The translations under genes and the position numbers were made by a program. From Chryseobacterium sp. (GTDB lineage: Bacteria > Bacteroidota > Bacteroidia > Flavobacteriales > Weeksellaceae): a DNA stretch of 64,000 nucleotides. Under the pieces are notes generated by a model that worked only from the letters and a program-made list of their open reading frames with translations, was not told the DNA's origin and made no database searches. Location: assembly GCF_008014695.1 (NCBI RefSeq), contig NZ_VOXE01000001.1, positions 62,001 through 126,000 on the forward strand, read 5' to 3'. This document shows, piece by piece, positions 13,501-20,939 of the stretch (positions within the stretch are counted from its first letter, which is position 1; each line of letters begins with the position of its first letter).

Positions 13501-16476
13501 CAGATTGTGGCCTTCAACGATGTGAAAACAGAAAATGTAAATGTGAGAATTATATCCGATAAAAAACCTTTAAGAATTGAAACGGTAACCTTCCGAGACA
13601 AACTGCAGCCGAACTCGAAAGAAAAATGGACGGTTAAGATTTTAGGAGAGGACAAAGAAAAAGTAAACGCCGAAGTTCTGGCCAATATGTACGACATGTC
13701 TTTGGATCAGTTTGCGGTGAACACGTATACTTGGCAGCAGCTGTATCAGAAGTTTTTCATGATGAATTCTTATGGCATCAGTGAAGATCTGGAGCAGGAA
13801 TATTACAACAAACGCGTTGCATATCTGAATGAGAAAGACATCAAAATTCCTGACTTTAATTGGAAAGATGGTCGTTTTTTTCAGAATTTAGTGGAGAGGT
13901 ATCGGATTGTAGATCCAAATGCGCCAGACAATGATGGAGATGGAGTTGCAGATTATGAGGATGCCTGTCCAACCGTTCCTGGTTTGTACCAGTATAATGG
14001 TTGTCCAAAGCCTAGAATGGTGACTGCTTCAGAAGTTGAAATGTCGGTAAGGAAATCGTCATCTGCAAAAATGGAAATGACAGACAGTTTACAAAGTGCA
14101 AATATTGAAGAGGTAGTAGTATTAGGTTATGATAAGAAAAAAGAAGATTTAGAAAAAATCCCTGTCCGCCAAAACCTAAACGAAACCGCGTTTTTCTATC
14201 CAAATTTATTGACGGACAAAGACGGAAACGTAACCTTTGAATTTACTTCACCTGAAGCTTTAACCCAGTGGAAACTCATGTTCCTGGCGCATACGAAAGA
14301 TGCAAGAGCGGCAACATTGGAAAAAGAAGTCGTAACGCAGAAAGAATTTTCCGTTACACCAAATTATCCGAGATTTCTGCGCGAAGGTGATGAATTGAAC
14401 CTGCAGTCGAAACTCAGCAACTTAACGGCTCAGCAACTTAACGGTTCTGCGATGCTCCAAATTCTTGATGCCTTTACGAATGAAGATATTTCAGCAAAAT
14501 TCAGTGTAAGTGAAATGCAGAAATCATTCACGCTTGCAGAAAACGGAAATTCCGTCGTGAACTGGAAACTGAAAGTACCGAATGATGTCTCCTCGATCAT
14601 TATTAAAGTCGTTGCAAAAGCCGGCAGTTTTTCTGATGGTGAGCAAAAAGCCATCGCGGTATTGCCGAACAGAATGCTCGTAACCGATGCGGTTCCGATT
14701 TTCGTGAAAGAAGGTCAGACAAAAACTTTCGTTCTGGAAAATTTAGCGAAAAACACGTCCGCAACTGCGACAAATGTTGCCAATACTCTGGAACTCACAA
14801 CGAATCCAATCTGGGAAATCATGTTTGCATTGCCAAGCCTGAAAAACGATCAGAACAATTCTGCTGATGTAGTCTTCAATAAATGGTTTGCGGATGTTCT
14901 GGCGTCCGAAATCTTTAAGGCGAACCCGAAACTGAAAACAGTTTTCGAAGAATATCAAAGCAAAGGTTTACTGACTTCCAACCTTGAAAAAAATCAGGAG
15001 CTGAAACAGCTTTTACTCGAAGAAACGCCTTGGGTTTTGGACAGCAAAAATGAAACAGAACAGATGGAAAAGCTGGCAAGACTGTTTGATGCGAATACCA
15101 TGCGGAATTCACTTCAATCCGATTGGAGCGAACTGCAGAAACTGCAGAATCCTGACGGTGGATTCTCGTGGTATCAAGGGTATCCGAGTTCGTATTATTC
15201 TTCACTGTATATCCTCAAAAATCTTGGAAAAATCAATGAGTGGCTGAAAGGAAATACCGTGGATTATCAGTCTTCTGAACAGAAAGAAATGGTTTCAAAA
15301 TTGGTGAATTATGTGGATAATGAAGTTCATAAATACTGGGAAGTGAAGACGGAAAAGGTGTGGAATAATTACGTTTTGGATTATCTGGATACGCGCTACT
15401 ATTGGGAAAATCAGTATCCGCTGAAAGGAAAAGGTTCACAGCTGAAGACTTTGGTTATCCAGAAAGCGCCGAAAGCAGAGATCAAAGATTTTACTTTCTT
15501 TGGCTTGCACCGCGCCGCATTGCTTTTCGATACTTACAAACTCACGACCCTTTCCAAAAAACTGCTGACATATCTGAAAGAAACCTCCACCGATACTGAA
15601 ACTCAGGGTGTTTACTGGAAACAGAACCTGAACGACTGGGGATGGTATTCTTCAAAAACAGTCAATCACGCAGGCGCGTTGGAAGCATTCAATAAACTCA
15701 CGCCGAATGACACAAATTTTATTGAAGAAATGAAAATCTGGCTCATCACACAGAAAGAAGTCAATTCCTGGGGAAGTTCGCGCGGAACGGCGGAAGTGAT
15801 CTTTACAATCCTGAATTCCGGAAAATCATGGACCACCGCAGACAGCGATAAAGCAACAATTGTCTGGGGCGGAAAAGAACTTGTAAACCAGGACACAAAA
15901 GCAACAGGGTATGTGAAGACTTCCGTTAAAAATGATGAGATCGACCGGAATTTAGGAACCGTCACGGTTACGAAACCTGGTCCTGGCATTGTGCAGGGCG
16001 GACTCTTCTGGCAATACTATGAAGATCTGGACAAAATAAAATCCTCCGAATCTTACATTTCGATCACAAAAGAACTTTATAAAAAAGTAAAAACCGTGAA
16101 TGGCGAGGAACTGCTGAAAATATCTTCATCAACTCCGCTCAAAGTCGGCGACAAAGTCACGGTCCGGATGATCTTGAACACCGACAGGAATATGGAATTT
16201 ATCCATTTGAAAGATATGCGCGCAGCAGGATTCGAGCCACTGAATGTGATCTCCGGTTACGAATGGAAGAATGGTTTGGGCTATTATCAGTCCACCAAAG
16301 ATGCTTCCACGAATTTTTACATTCAGTACATCCCGAAAGGCAAATATGTTTTTGAATATGATTACGTGTGCAACGCGTCCGGAACGTTCAGCAACGGAAT
16401 TACCACTTTGCAGAACTATTACGCGCCGCAGATGAACGCGCATACGATAGGAACAAGGGTTACAATTGGGGAATAA
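10555..16476 (+). CDS. Alpha-2-macroglobulin family protein, thioester-less, with TSP3/SusC-box insert
   Basis: 1973-residue secreted protein; the start at 10555 gives a clean signal peptide (MKNFKGIFAVFLLFAVFSQLFG) whereas longer frames do not. The MG2-type domain is near residues 545-640 with FLDRAIYRPGQ, and further macroglobulin domains follow. An unusual insert at about 1120-1190 holds an Asp-rich type-3 repeat (DNDGDGVADYEDACP) and a SusC-style box IEEVVVLGY. The A2M domain begins near 1210 with TAFFYPNLLTDKDGNVTF. The terpenoid-cyclase-like domain contains DGGFSWYQGY near 1535. The family's CxEQ thioester is missing: near residue 1427 the helix reads SLKNDQNNSADVVFNKWF. Bacterial A2M proteins are periplasmic or surface protease traps; this one would have to act without covalent capture. 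It is divergent from the UbiA-like gene. Confidence 0.88.
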   Translation: MKNFKGIFAVFLLFAVFSQLFGQKYYDDQWKKVADNYQKGLYKSNLPIILEIQERAMKEDNANQLIRSLKAEFSIVNQTRDDGDNNASSLFFKKLSTVGSNLKGEQKLLYDVLLGKFFIDYYDQNAWEINRRTNINNQDFAQIETWSKLDFKNYLTKHFADLEAKKGDLQKIQLSKYKDVFEETEDLGYIPTLFDWNAVNHIEFLKNNGLFTPNELKTNDPEIVNIYDELITKNSGNSKLYFQHQKLSYTCTFSNCKDRFAQLQNLVNSNTEGDYKVFIMAEMMDLLSAEQKFTEALSLAETATKQYPKSKFLDHIKNRENQIVSPALVIKFESHTQANLPVHLVAEAKNVRQFSLNIYEVKDDVQNFLKYVSNSYDKNTFLAVKKTLVRKEAFEIQDLKDYKIHKTSLEVKPLPSGIYMVEYVVENAVQQHFYFIATQSRLIYSKKDERKSIENQLKLVNRENGKSISNEGLKIFEYSRGTTVNNFPLTTDASANFKFPASTDKEYYRYYLVQQPKTNDFNLIQVYGNNYYEQPRNDFAKQSQIFLDRAIYRPGQMVYFKVISTQLDSGNEKLLIKDEQEIILYDTNGQEISSQTFTTNEFGSFSGNFILPQGKLNGNFSVRIEEAGIDSYKSFQVEEYKRPKFEVTFEPVKGEYKYGQILEIKGKAMMFSGVPLSNATVNYEIKKRNIRWMYFSWYPRGNDNENSILGDVKTNGKGEFTIKVELKQDETIDGVQVDNYEINASVTDINGETQSETTNVKVASVSHYIKADKVKDTFTDENIKIKVETKNYNDQNLKKSYLVKLSKLVPEERIFRSNFEQEIQDLPKLSKQEFVAKFPHDYFDKKEKENKVQSVILNGAERNEESLDLGKLTAGKYKLELYNIEGKDTIKTEETFEVFDKRFLVDTQKPFLKVIQPKMEYKRSERAKIYVYSAIPNALVNIYVQNGNGETTTEQKSIKNGVLEYELALPKDESIDQINVQFQIVAFNDVKTENVNVRIISDKKPLRIETVTFRDKLQPNSKEKWTVKILGEDKEKVNAEVLANMYDMSLDQFAVNTYTWQQLYQKFFMMNSYGISEDLEQEYYNKRVAYLNEKDIKIPDFNWKDGRFFQNLVERYRIVDPNAPDNDGDGVADYEDACPTVPGLYQYNGCPKPRMVTASEVEMSVRKSSSAKMEMTDSLQSANIEEVVVLGYDKKKEDLEKIPVRQNLNETAFFYPNLLTDKDGNVTFEFTSPEALTQWKLMFLAHTKDARAATLEKEVVTQKEFSVTPNYPRFLREGDELNLQSKLSNLTAQQLNGSAMLQILDAFTNEDISAKFSVSEMQKSFTLAENGNSVVNWKLKVPNDVSSIIIKVVAKAGSFSDGEQKAIAVLPNRMLVTDAVPIFVKEGQTKTFVLENLAKNTSATATNVANTLELTTNPIWEIMFALPSLKNDQNNSADVVFNKWFADVLASEIFKANPKLKTVFEEYQSKGLLTSNLEKNQELKQLLLEETPWVLDSKNETEQMEKLARLFDANTMRNSLQSDWSELQKLQNPDGGFSWYQGYPSSYYSSLYILKNLGKINEWLKGNTVDYQSSEQKEMVSKLVNYVDNEVHKYWEVKTEKVWNNYVLDYLDTRYYWENQYPLKGKGSQLKTLVIQKAPKAEIKDFTFFGLHRAALLFDTYKLTTLSKKLLTYLKETSTDTETQGVYWKQNLNDWGWYSSKTVNHAGALEAFNKLTPNDTNFIEEMKIWLITQKEVNSWGSSRGTAEVIFTILNSGKSWTTADSDKATIVWGGKELVNQDTKATGYVKTSVKNDEIDRNLGTVTVTKPGPGIVQGGLFWQYYEDLDKIKSSESYISITKELYKKVKTVNGEELLKISSSTPLKVGDKVTVRMILNTDRNMEFIHLKDMRAAGFEPLNVISGYEWKNGLGYYQSTKDASTNFYIQYIPKGKYVFEYDYVCNASGTFSNGITTLQNYYAPQMNAHTIGTRVTIGE

Positions 16477-16500
16477 AACGTCTCCATTTCATCATAAAAA

Positions 16501-16537
16501 AAACCGTTTTCAATATTTTTGAAAACGGTTTTTTTGT
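16501..16537 (+). terminator. Terminator after the macroglobulin gene
   Basis: 12-bp perfect stem (16502-16513 with 16519-16530) and a T7 tail, 25 bp past the stop codon. Confidence 0.9.
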
Positions 16538-16583
16538 TTAAAAATTCCATGTTAAATCTCTTGAAGAAGGATTGAAAAAATAT

Positions 16584-16591
16584 TATATTTG
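16584..16591 (+). promoter_or_regulatory. -7 box for the DUF1569 gene
   Basis: TATATTTG with a TTG at 16561-16563 twenty bases upstream, fitting the Bacteroidetes -33/-7 spacing; 22 nt before the ATG at 16614. Confidence 0.7.
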
Positions 16592-16613
16592 TTACACATT
16601 AAAAATTTTAACC

Positions 16614-17069
16614 ATGCAGAACGTTTTCGACGCTAAAGAGGCTCAGAATTACATCGATAGAATCAACAAACTGACACCGGAAACCCAGAGAAAATGGGGA
16701 AAAATGACCGTTGATCAGGTTTTGGCGCACATGAATGTAGCGTATGAGACCATCTACGAACCGGAAAAACATCCGAAGCCTGGTTTCATCGCAGGATTTT
16801 TGCTGAAGAACTTTGTGAAAAGTAAAACAGTGAACGAAATTCCATACAAACCCAGTTTGCCAACGGGCCCAATGTTCATCATTAAAGGAAACCGGAATTT
16901 TGAAGAAGAAAAGAAACGACTGATCGGTTTTATCCAAAAAACCCAACAGTTGGGAAGGGAATCATTCGACGGAAAAATGTCGCATTCATTCGGAAAACTT
17001 ACCGCACAGGAATGGAACAATATGCTGGCAAAACACCTGAATCACCACTTGGAACAGTTTGGAGTTTAA
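16614..17069 (+). CDS. DUF1569 protein (DinB-superfamily-like)
   Basis: 151-residue four-helix protein of the DUF1569 family, which resembles DinB/YfiT-type metal-binding bundles. His-containing helices are visible: MTVDQVLAHMN near residues 29-39 and LAKHLNHHLEQFG at the C-terminus. These supply candidate metal ligands, but no reaction is known. I chose the ATG at 16614, not the upstream one at 16572, because the promoter -7 box (16584-16591) lies between them. It opens a run of small plus-strand enzyme genes. Confidence 0.8.
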   Translation: MQNVFDAKEAQNYIDRINKLTPETQRKWGKMTVDQVLAHMNVAYETIYEPEKHPKPGFIAGFLLKNFVKSKTVNEIPYKPSLPTGPMFIIKGNRNFEEEKKRLIGFIQKTQQLGRESFDGKMSHSFGKLTAQEWNNMLAKHLNHHLEQFGV

Positions 17070-17159
17070 ACTTTATTAAAAAGCAATTTTTTTTACAGCA
17101 CTTTAGCTTTTCGTATATAACCGCTCATTAAACTCAAAACAACTTTAAAATCTATAATT

Positions 17160-17564
17160 ATGGTAAGAAAAATACTCGCAGTTTTGGCCGGGCTTGTTGC
17201 CACCGCGTTGGTGGTGGGTCTTGTAGAGCAATTGGGACATTATGTGTATCCGTTACCCTCAGGAGCAGATCCGAATGATCCGGAAACCTTTAAAAAATAT
17301 GCCGAATCGGCACCGTTTATGGCCATATTTTTTGTCATCCTCGCTTACGCAGCAGGTGCATTTACCGGCGGATTTGTTTCCACCAAGATCGCCAATGACG
17401 GAAAGAAAATTTATGCCTTGATCATTGGAGCGGTATTTCTACTGATTTCCGTTTATATGATGGTAATTATTCCTTCCCCGATTTGGTTCTGGATTCTCGG
17501 AATCGCATCCTGGGGACTGGTTTTAGTGGGATACAGACTGGCATTGAAAAATAATTATAACTGA
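17160..17564 (+). CDS. Four-TM hypothetical membrane protein
   Basis: 134-residue protein with four hydrophobic spans, at about residues 5-24, 52-74, 84-103 and 107-126. Between spans 1 and 2 lies a polar periplasmic-looking loop with PSGADPNDPETFKKYAES. Similar small membrane proteins are widespread in Flavobacteriia but have no assigned function. It lies 6 bp upstream of a VOC-family gene, so the two are probably co-transcribed. Confidence 0.75.
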   Translation: MVRKILAVLAGLVATALVVGLVEQLGHYVYPLPSGADPNDPETFKKYAESAPFMAIFFVILAYAAGAFTGGFVSTKIANDGKKIYALIIGAVFLLISVYMMVIIPSPIWFWILGIASWGLVLVGYRLALKNNYN

Positions 17565-17569
17565 TATTT

Positions 17570-17941
17570 ATGAATTTAGGAGCATTTTCAGTAAGCCTGA
17601 ATGTAAAGGACATTCATGCCTCAAAAGAATTTTATGAAAATTTAGGATTCGAAACCATGGGCGGAAATATTGAACAGAACTGGCTGATCCTGAGGAACGG
17701 AAGTACCGTGATCGGTTTGTTTCAGGGAATGTTTAAAGACAATATCCTTACCTTCAACCCGGGTTGGGGCCAGGATGCAAAAAATCTGGATGAGTTCGAG
17801 GATGTCCGCGAAATTCAGAAAATACTCAAGGAAAATGGTTTGAAACTCGACAAAGAAGCCGATGATGCTACCACCGGGCCGGAACATATTCTGTTGAAAG
17901 ATCCGGACGGAAATGTAATCATGCTGGATCAGCACCGTTGA
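17570..17941 (+). CDS. VOC-family (glyoxalase-fold) protein
   Basis: 123-residue single-module vicinal-oxygen-chelate protein. It starts with the beta strand FSVSLNVKDIHASKEFYENLGF and ends with the family's HILLKDPDGNVIMLDQH segment, where acidic and His ligands of metal-dependent VOC enzymes usually sit. Members include glyoxalases, dioxygenases and antibiotic-binding proteins; the substrate cannot be deduced. The stop codon (17939-17941) is 2 bp from the ATG of the GNAT gene, implying translational coupling. Confidence 0.85.
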   Translation: MNLGAFSVSLNVKDIHASKEFYENLGFETMGGNIEQNWLILRNGSTVIGLFQGMFKDNILTFNPGWGQDAKNLDEFEDVREIQKILKENGLKLDKEADDATTGPEHILLKDPDGNVIMLDQHR

Positions 17942-17943
17942 AA

Positions 17944-18402
17944 ATGAAACCAGAAATCATCGATTTTGATCCGAAGTACCGCGAAGATTTCAAAAATCTG
18001 AATGTGGAATGGCTTCAGAAATATTTTGTGGTGGAACCTTTTGATGAACATCAGCTTTCAAATCCCGAATCTGAAATCCTGGAAAAAGGCGGAAAAATTT
18101 ATTTTGCAAAAGTAGGCAACAGAATTGTCGGCACCGCTTCTTTACTGAAGGAACATGATGTTTATGAACTTGCAAAGATGGCCGTTACTGATGAATTTAA
18201 GGGTATGGGAATCGGCAATCTTCTGATGGAGCATTGCATCGCAGAAGGCAGAAAACTAGGCGGCGCGAAGTTGATCTTACTCTCGAACCGCAGCTTAAAA
18301 CCTGCCCTGAAAATGTATGAAAAATTCGGCTTCCGGGAAATTCCGGTTGATGAGGAAACGCCTTACGAACGGTGCAATATTAAAATGGAACTTCATATTT
18401 AG
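17944..18402 (+). CDS. GNAT-family N-acetyltransferase
   Basis: 152-residue GCN5-related acetyltransferase. The acetyl-CoA-binding motif A is visible as VTDEFKGMGIGNLLMEHCIAEG near residues 83-104, preceded by the strand VYELAKMAV and followed by a motif-B region with KMYEKFGFREIP near 122-133. I use the ATG at 17944 in place of a TTG at 17938. The acceptor is unknown. It sits in a tight cluster with VOC and SRPBCC genes. Confidence 0.85.
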   Translation: MKPEIIDFDPKYREDFKNLNVEWLQKYFVVEPFDEHQLSNPESEILEKGGKIYFAKVGNRIVGTASLLKEHDVYELAKMAVTDEFKGMGIGNLLMEHCIAEGRKLGGAKLILLSNRSLKPALKMYEKFGFREIPVDEETPYERCNIKMELHI

Positions 18403-18426
18403 CATATAATTTTAAATATTTAAATC

Positions 18427-18969
18427 ATGAAAATTTTAAAAACTGTCCTGATCGTTTTAGCAGCCATTATTGCTATCTGGCTGATTGTTGCAGCATTTAT
18501 TTCCGGGGACTGCAAGTACGAAAAATCAATTTCGATCAATGCGCCTGCTGAAAAAGTGTGGGGAAATGTAAATTCCCTCAAAGCAATGGACCAATGGAGT
18601 CCTTGGAATGAAAAAGACCCGAATCTCAGAAAAACTTTTACCGGAATTGACGGTACGGTTGGAGCGAAAGAATGTTGGGAAAGTAATGTTAAAGACTTAG
18701 GGAACGGGTGTCAGACTCTTTCCACAATTGACCATCAGAATAAAAGAATCGATGCAGATCTTAAATTCCTCACTCCTTACGAAAGCGAGGCAAAAGGCTA
18801 CATCACAGTGGTTCCTGAAGCATCGGGAAGCAAAGTCACCTGGGGTTTTACAAGTGAAATTCCGTATCCTTTCACCATCATGAAATTATTCATGAATCTG
18901 GATGATGCAGTGGGTAAAGACTATACTTTGGGCCTTCAGAAGCTTAAAAAAATATCAGAAAAGCCGTAA
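18427..18969 (+). CDS. SRPBCC-family protein with N-terminal membrane anchor
   Basis: 180-residue START/Bet v 1-like (polyketide cyclase 2) protein. One hydrophobic segment at residues 5-26 should anchor it to the membrane, followed by the first strand YEKSISINAPAEKVW near 37-51 and the typical MDQWSPWNEKDPN turn. Proteins of this fold bind hydrophobic ligands; a precise function cannot be read from the sequence. Same direction and close spacing as its neighbours. Confidence 0.8.
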   Translation: MKILKTVLIVLAAIIAIWLIVAAFISGDCKYEKSISINAPAEKVWGNVNSLKAMDQWSPWNEKDPNLRKTFTGIDGTVGAKECWESNVKDLGNGCQTLSTIDHQNKRIDADLKFLTPYESEAKGYITVVPEASGSKVTWGFTSEIPYPFTIMKLFMNLDDAVGKDYTLGLQKLKKISEKP

Positions 18970-19014
18970 ATAGGCATGAATTAAATAACAAAAAATCTAT
19001 TAAAAAACTAAATT

Positions 19015-19464
19015 ATGGCACAGGTAAATGCGTACTTAACATTTAACGGCAACTGCGAAGAAGCTTTCACTTTCTACAAATCGGTTTTCGGCGGAGAATT
19101 CCCGTATATCGGACGTTTTGGTGATATGCCATCCTCAGAAGACGGAAAACAGCTTTCAGAAAGCGAGAAAAACAAAATTATGCACGTGTCCCTTCCGATT
19201 TCCCAGGAAACCGTTCTGATGGGCAGCGACACCGGCGGCGAATGGGCCTCTCACTTTGTTGCAGGAAATAATATTTCCCTTTCACTCAATACCGATTCCC
19301 GCGAAGAAGCAGAAAGGCTTTTCAATGAACTTTCTGAAGGCGGAAAAGTGACCATGCCGCTTGCAGATACATTTTGGGGTGCATATTTTGGGATGTGGAC
19401 GGATAAATTTGGCATCAACTGGATGGTGAATTATGATGATCCGTCTCAGATGAAACATGAATAA
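19015..19464 (+). CDS. PhnB-like VOC-family protein
   Basis: 149-residue protein of the PhnB/3-demethylubiquinone-methyltransferase-like branch of the VOC superfamily. It has the typical opening AYLTFNGNCEEAFTFYKSVFGG, a central HVSLPISQETVLMGSD, and the C-terminal WGAYFGMWTDKFGINWMVNY. Such proteins have no proven role in phosphonate use despite the name. The palindromic repeat at 19524-19570 follows its stop codon. Confidence 0.88.
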   Translation: MAQVNAYLTFNGNCEEAFTFYKSVFGGEFPYIGRFGDMPSSEDGKQLSESEKNKIMHVSLPISQETVLMGSDTGGEWASHFVAGNNISLSLNTDSREEAERLFNELSEGGKVTMPLADTFWGAYFGMWTDKFGINWMVNYDDPSQMKHE

Positions 19465-19508
19465 TTTCAGAAGCAGGGCGGTTTGTCCTGCTCCGACTTG
19501 CGGTCCTG

Positions 19509-19590
19509 CTTTCCGTTACAATCTTTTTCTGGGTTTGGGCCCGCCGCAGGCGGGCTCAAACCCAGAAAAAAGGATTTCCACTACAATCAG
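19509..19590. repeat. REP-like palindromic element
   Basis: A 22-bp inverted repeat with a 3-nt loop (19524-19545 with 19549-19570; one G-T pair) is flanked by a near-identical direct repeat, TTTCCGTTACAATC (19510-19523) and TTTCCACTACAATC just after the hairpin. The stem core GGGCCCGCC/GGCGGGCTC is far richer in G+C than surroundings. Repeats of this shape occur as dispersed intergenic families in Chryseobacterium-like genomes; only one copy was noticed here. Confidence 0.75.
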
Positions 19591-19644
19591 GGCTAAAAAA
19601 TTGTCTTGGAATCTTAGAAATTCCATTTTTATAATGGTAGAAAC

Positions 19645-19676
19645 AAAAACTGTGGGATATTTCCCGCAGTTTTTTT
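19645..19676 (+). terminator. Terminator ending the small-enzyme run
   Basis: 13-bp stem (19645-19657 with 19662-19674, one G-T pair) and T7 tail, 20 bp before the next ATG at 19699. Confidence 0.8.
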
Positions 19677-19698
19677 AACTTTATTTCAAAATAAAATC

Positions 19699-20115
19699 AT
19701 GGCAGAAAACAAGACAAAACCCACCGAAATTCAGGTTGAAGAGTTCATCCGTCAGTCTGATCCCAAAAAAATTGAAGATTCCCTGAAACTGGTCGGGATG
19801 ATGGAAAGGCTTTCAGGCGAAAAAGCCACGATGTGGGGTCCCTCGATCATCGGGTTCGGATCCTATCATTATAAGTACGACAGCGGACACGAAGGCGATA
19901 TGTGCGCCATTGGTTTTTCTCCCAGAAAAGCTGAATTTTCACTGTATGTCATCAACTCCGATTCCGAAAAGCAGACAGAATTGACCAAAAATTTAGGAAA
20001 AATAAAGATGGGAAAAGCCTGTATTTACTTCAAGAAACTCGATGATCTGAATCTGGATGTCCTTGAAAATCTCATCACCGAATCACTGAAATCAACAAAG
20101 GAAAAATGGGGATAA
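19699..20115 (+). CDS. DUF1801 protein
   Basis: 138-residue DUF1801 (YdhG-like) protein of the small alpha/beta fold related to iron-sulfur-assembly frataxin-like proteins. Typical signatures are MERLSGEKATMWGPSIIGFGSYHYKY in the first half and MGKACIYFKKLDDLNLDVLENLI at the end. The function is not known. A terminator precedes it and 21 bp separate it from the SDR gene, so the two likely form a small transcription unit. Confidence 0.85.
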   Translation: MAENKTKPTEIQVEEFIRQSDPKKIEDSLKLVGMMERLSGEKATMWGPSIIGFGSYHYKYDSGHEGDMCAIGFSPRKAEFSLYVINSDSEKQTELTKNLGKIKMGKACIYFKKLDDLNLDVLENLITESLKSTKEKWG

Positions 20116-20136
20116 ATCTTCAAAAAAACAATTAAA

Positions 20137-20892
20137 ATGAACAAATTAGCATTGGTAACAGGAGCCAGCCGCGGGTTGGGAAAAGATATGGCGCTGAATC
20201 TTGCGAAAAAAGGACTCGATATTATTTTTACCTACAACTCCAAAGCAGATGAAGCGGAAGAAGTGGCGCAGGAAATAGTAAAACTCGGACAGAAATCAGC
20301 CTTCCTCCAGTTGAGTGTTGATCATCAGGACGGTTTTGAAGAGTTTTTTGGCAATCTTCAGAAAGTCTTAAACGAAAAATTTGAAGGCCGTAAAATCGAT
20401 TTTCTCATCAACAATGCTGGAATTGGCCTGCCGACTGTTTTGGGGGAAACCGAAGAAAAAACTTTTGACACCCTGATGAACATTCATCTGAAAAGTCCGT
20501 ATTTTCTTACCCAGAAAATGTTGACTTACATGAACGACGGTGGCGGAATCGTGAATATCGGAACCGGATTAACGAGATTTTCGATGGTTGGCTACTCCGT
20601 GTATGCCGGTCTGAAGGCTGCCATTACTACCATTACAAAATATTGGGCGCTGGAACTGGGAAAACGCCAGATCCGCGTGAACACCGTAGCCCCGGGAGCT
20701 ATTGAAACAGATTTTGGCGGCGGTGCCGTCCGCGATAATGAGCAGATTAACAGGCATATTTCTGAAAGCACGGCGCTTGGCAGAGTAGGGCTTCCCGAAG
20801 ATATCGGTTCTGTAGTCGCATTTCTCTGCACCGACGATTCCAAATGGATCAACGGACAACGGATTGAGGTTTCCGGCGGCGTGAATTTATAA
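20137..20892 (+). CDS. SDR-family oxidoreductase
   Basis: 251-residue classical short-chain dehydrogenase/reductase. The cofactor motif TGASRGLG occupies residues 8-15, NNAG 92-95, and the catalytic pair is Tyr156 and Lys160 in YSVYAGLK. The sequence after it, VNTVAPGAIETDF, and the C-terminal FLCTDDSKWINGQRIEVSGG are characteristic. Arg12 favours NADPH. The substrate is unknown; the overall pattern is close to FabG-like 3-oxoacyl reductases, but the gene is not in a fatty-acid cluster. Confidence 0.9.
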   Translation: MNKLALVTGASRGLGKDMALNLAKKGLDIIFTYNSKADEAEEVAQEIVKLGQKSAFLQLSVDHQDGFEEFFGNLQKVLNEKFEGRKIDFLINNAGIGLPTVLGETEEKTFDTLMNIHLKSPYFLTQKMLTYMNDGGGIVNIGTGLTRFSMVGYSVYAGLKAAITTITKYWALELGKRQIRVNTVAPGAIETDFGGGAVRDNEQINRHISESTALGRVGLPEDIGSVVAFLCTDDSKWINGQRIEVSGGVNL

Positions 20893-20895
20893 AAC

Positions 20896-20928
20896 AAAAA
20901 CTGCTGAAATTCTCAGCAGTTTTTTATT
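20896..20928. terminator. Bidirectional terminator between SDR and thiolase genes
   Basis: Stem AAAACTGCTGA/TCAGCAGTTTT with T6 tail on the plus strand and an A-rich mirror on the other side, in the 47-bp gap between convergent genes. Confidence 0.85.
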
Positions 20929-20939
20929 TAAATGATTTT

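Noticed and set aside
16150-16440. Long antisense frames within the macroglobulin, purL, pheT, hutU and icd genes
   Set aside because: They lie opposite strongly conserved coding sequence and show no family resemblance of their own.
19457-19678. 73-codon open frame after the PhnB-like gene
   Set aside because: It runs through the palindromic repeat and a terminator, has no conserved look, and starts within the last codons of the preceding gene.
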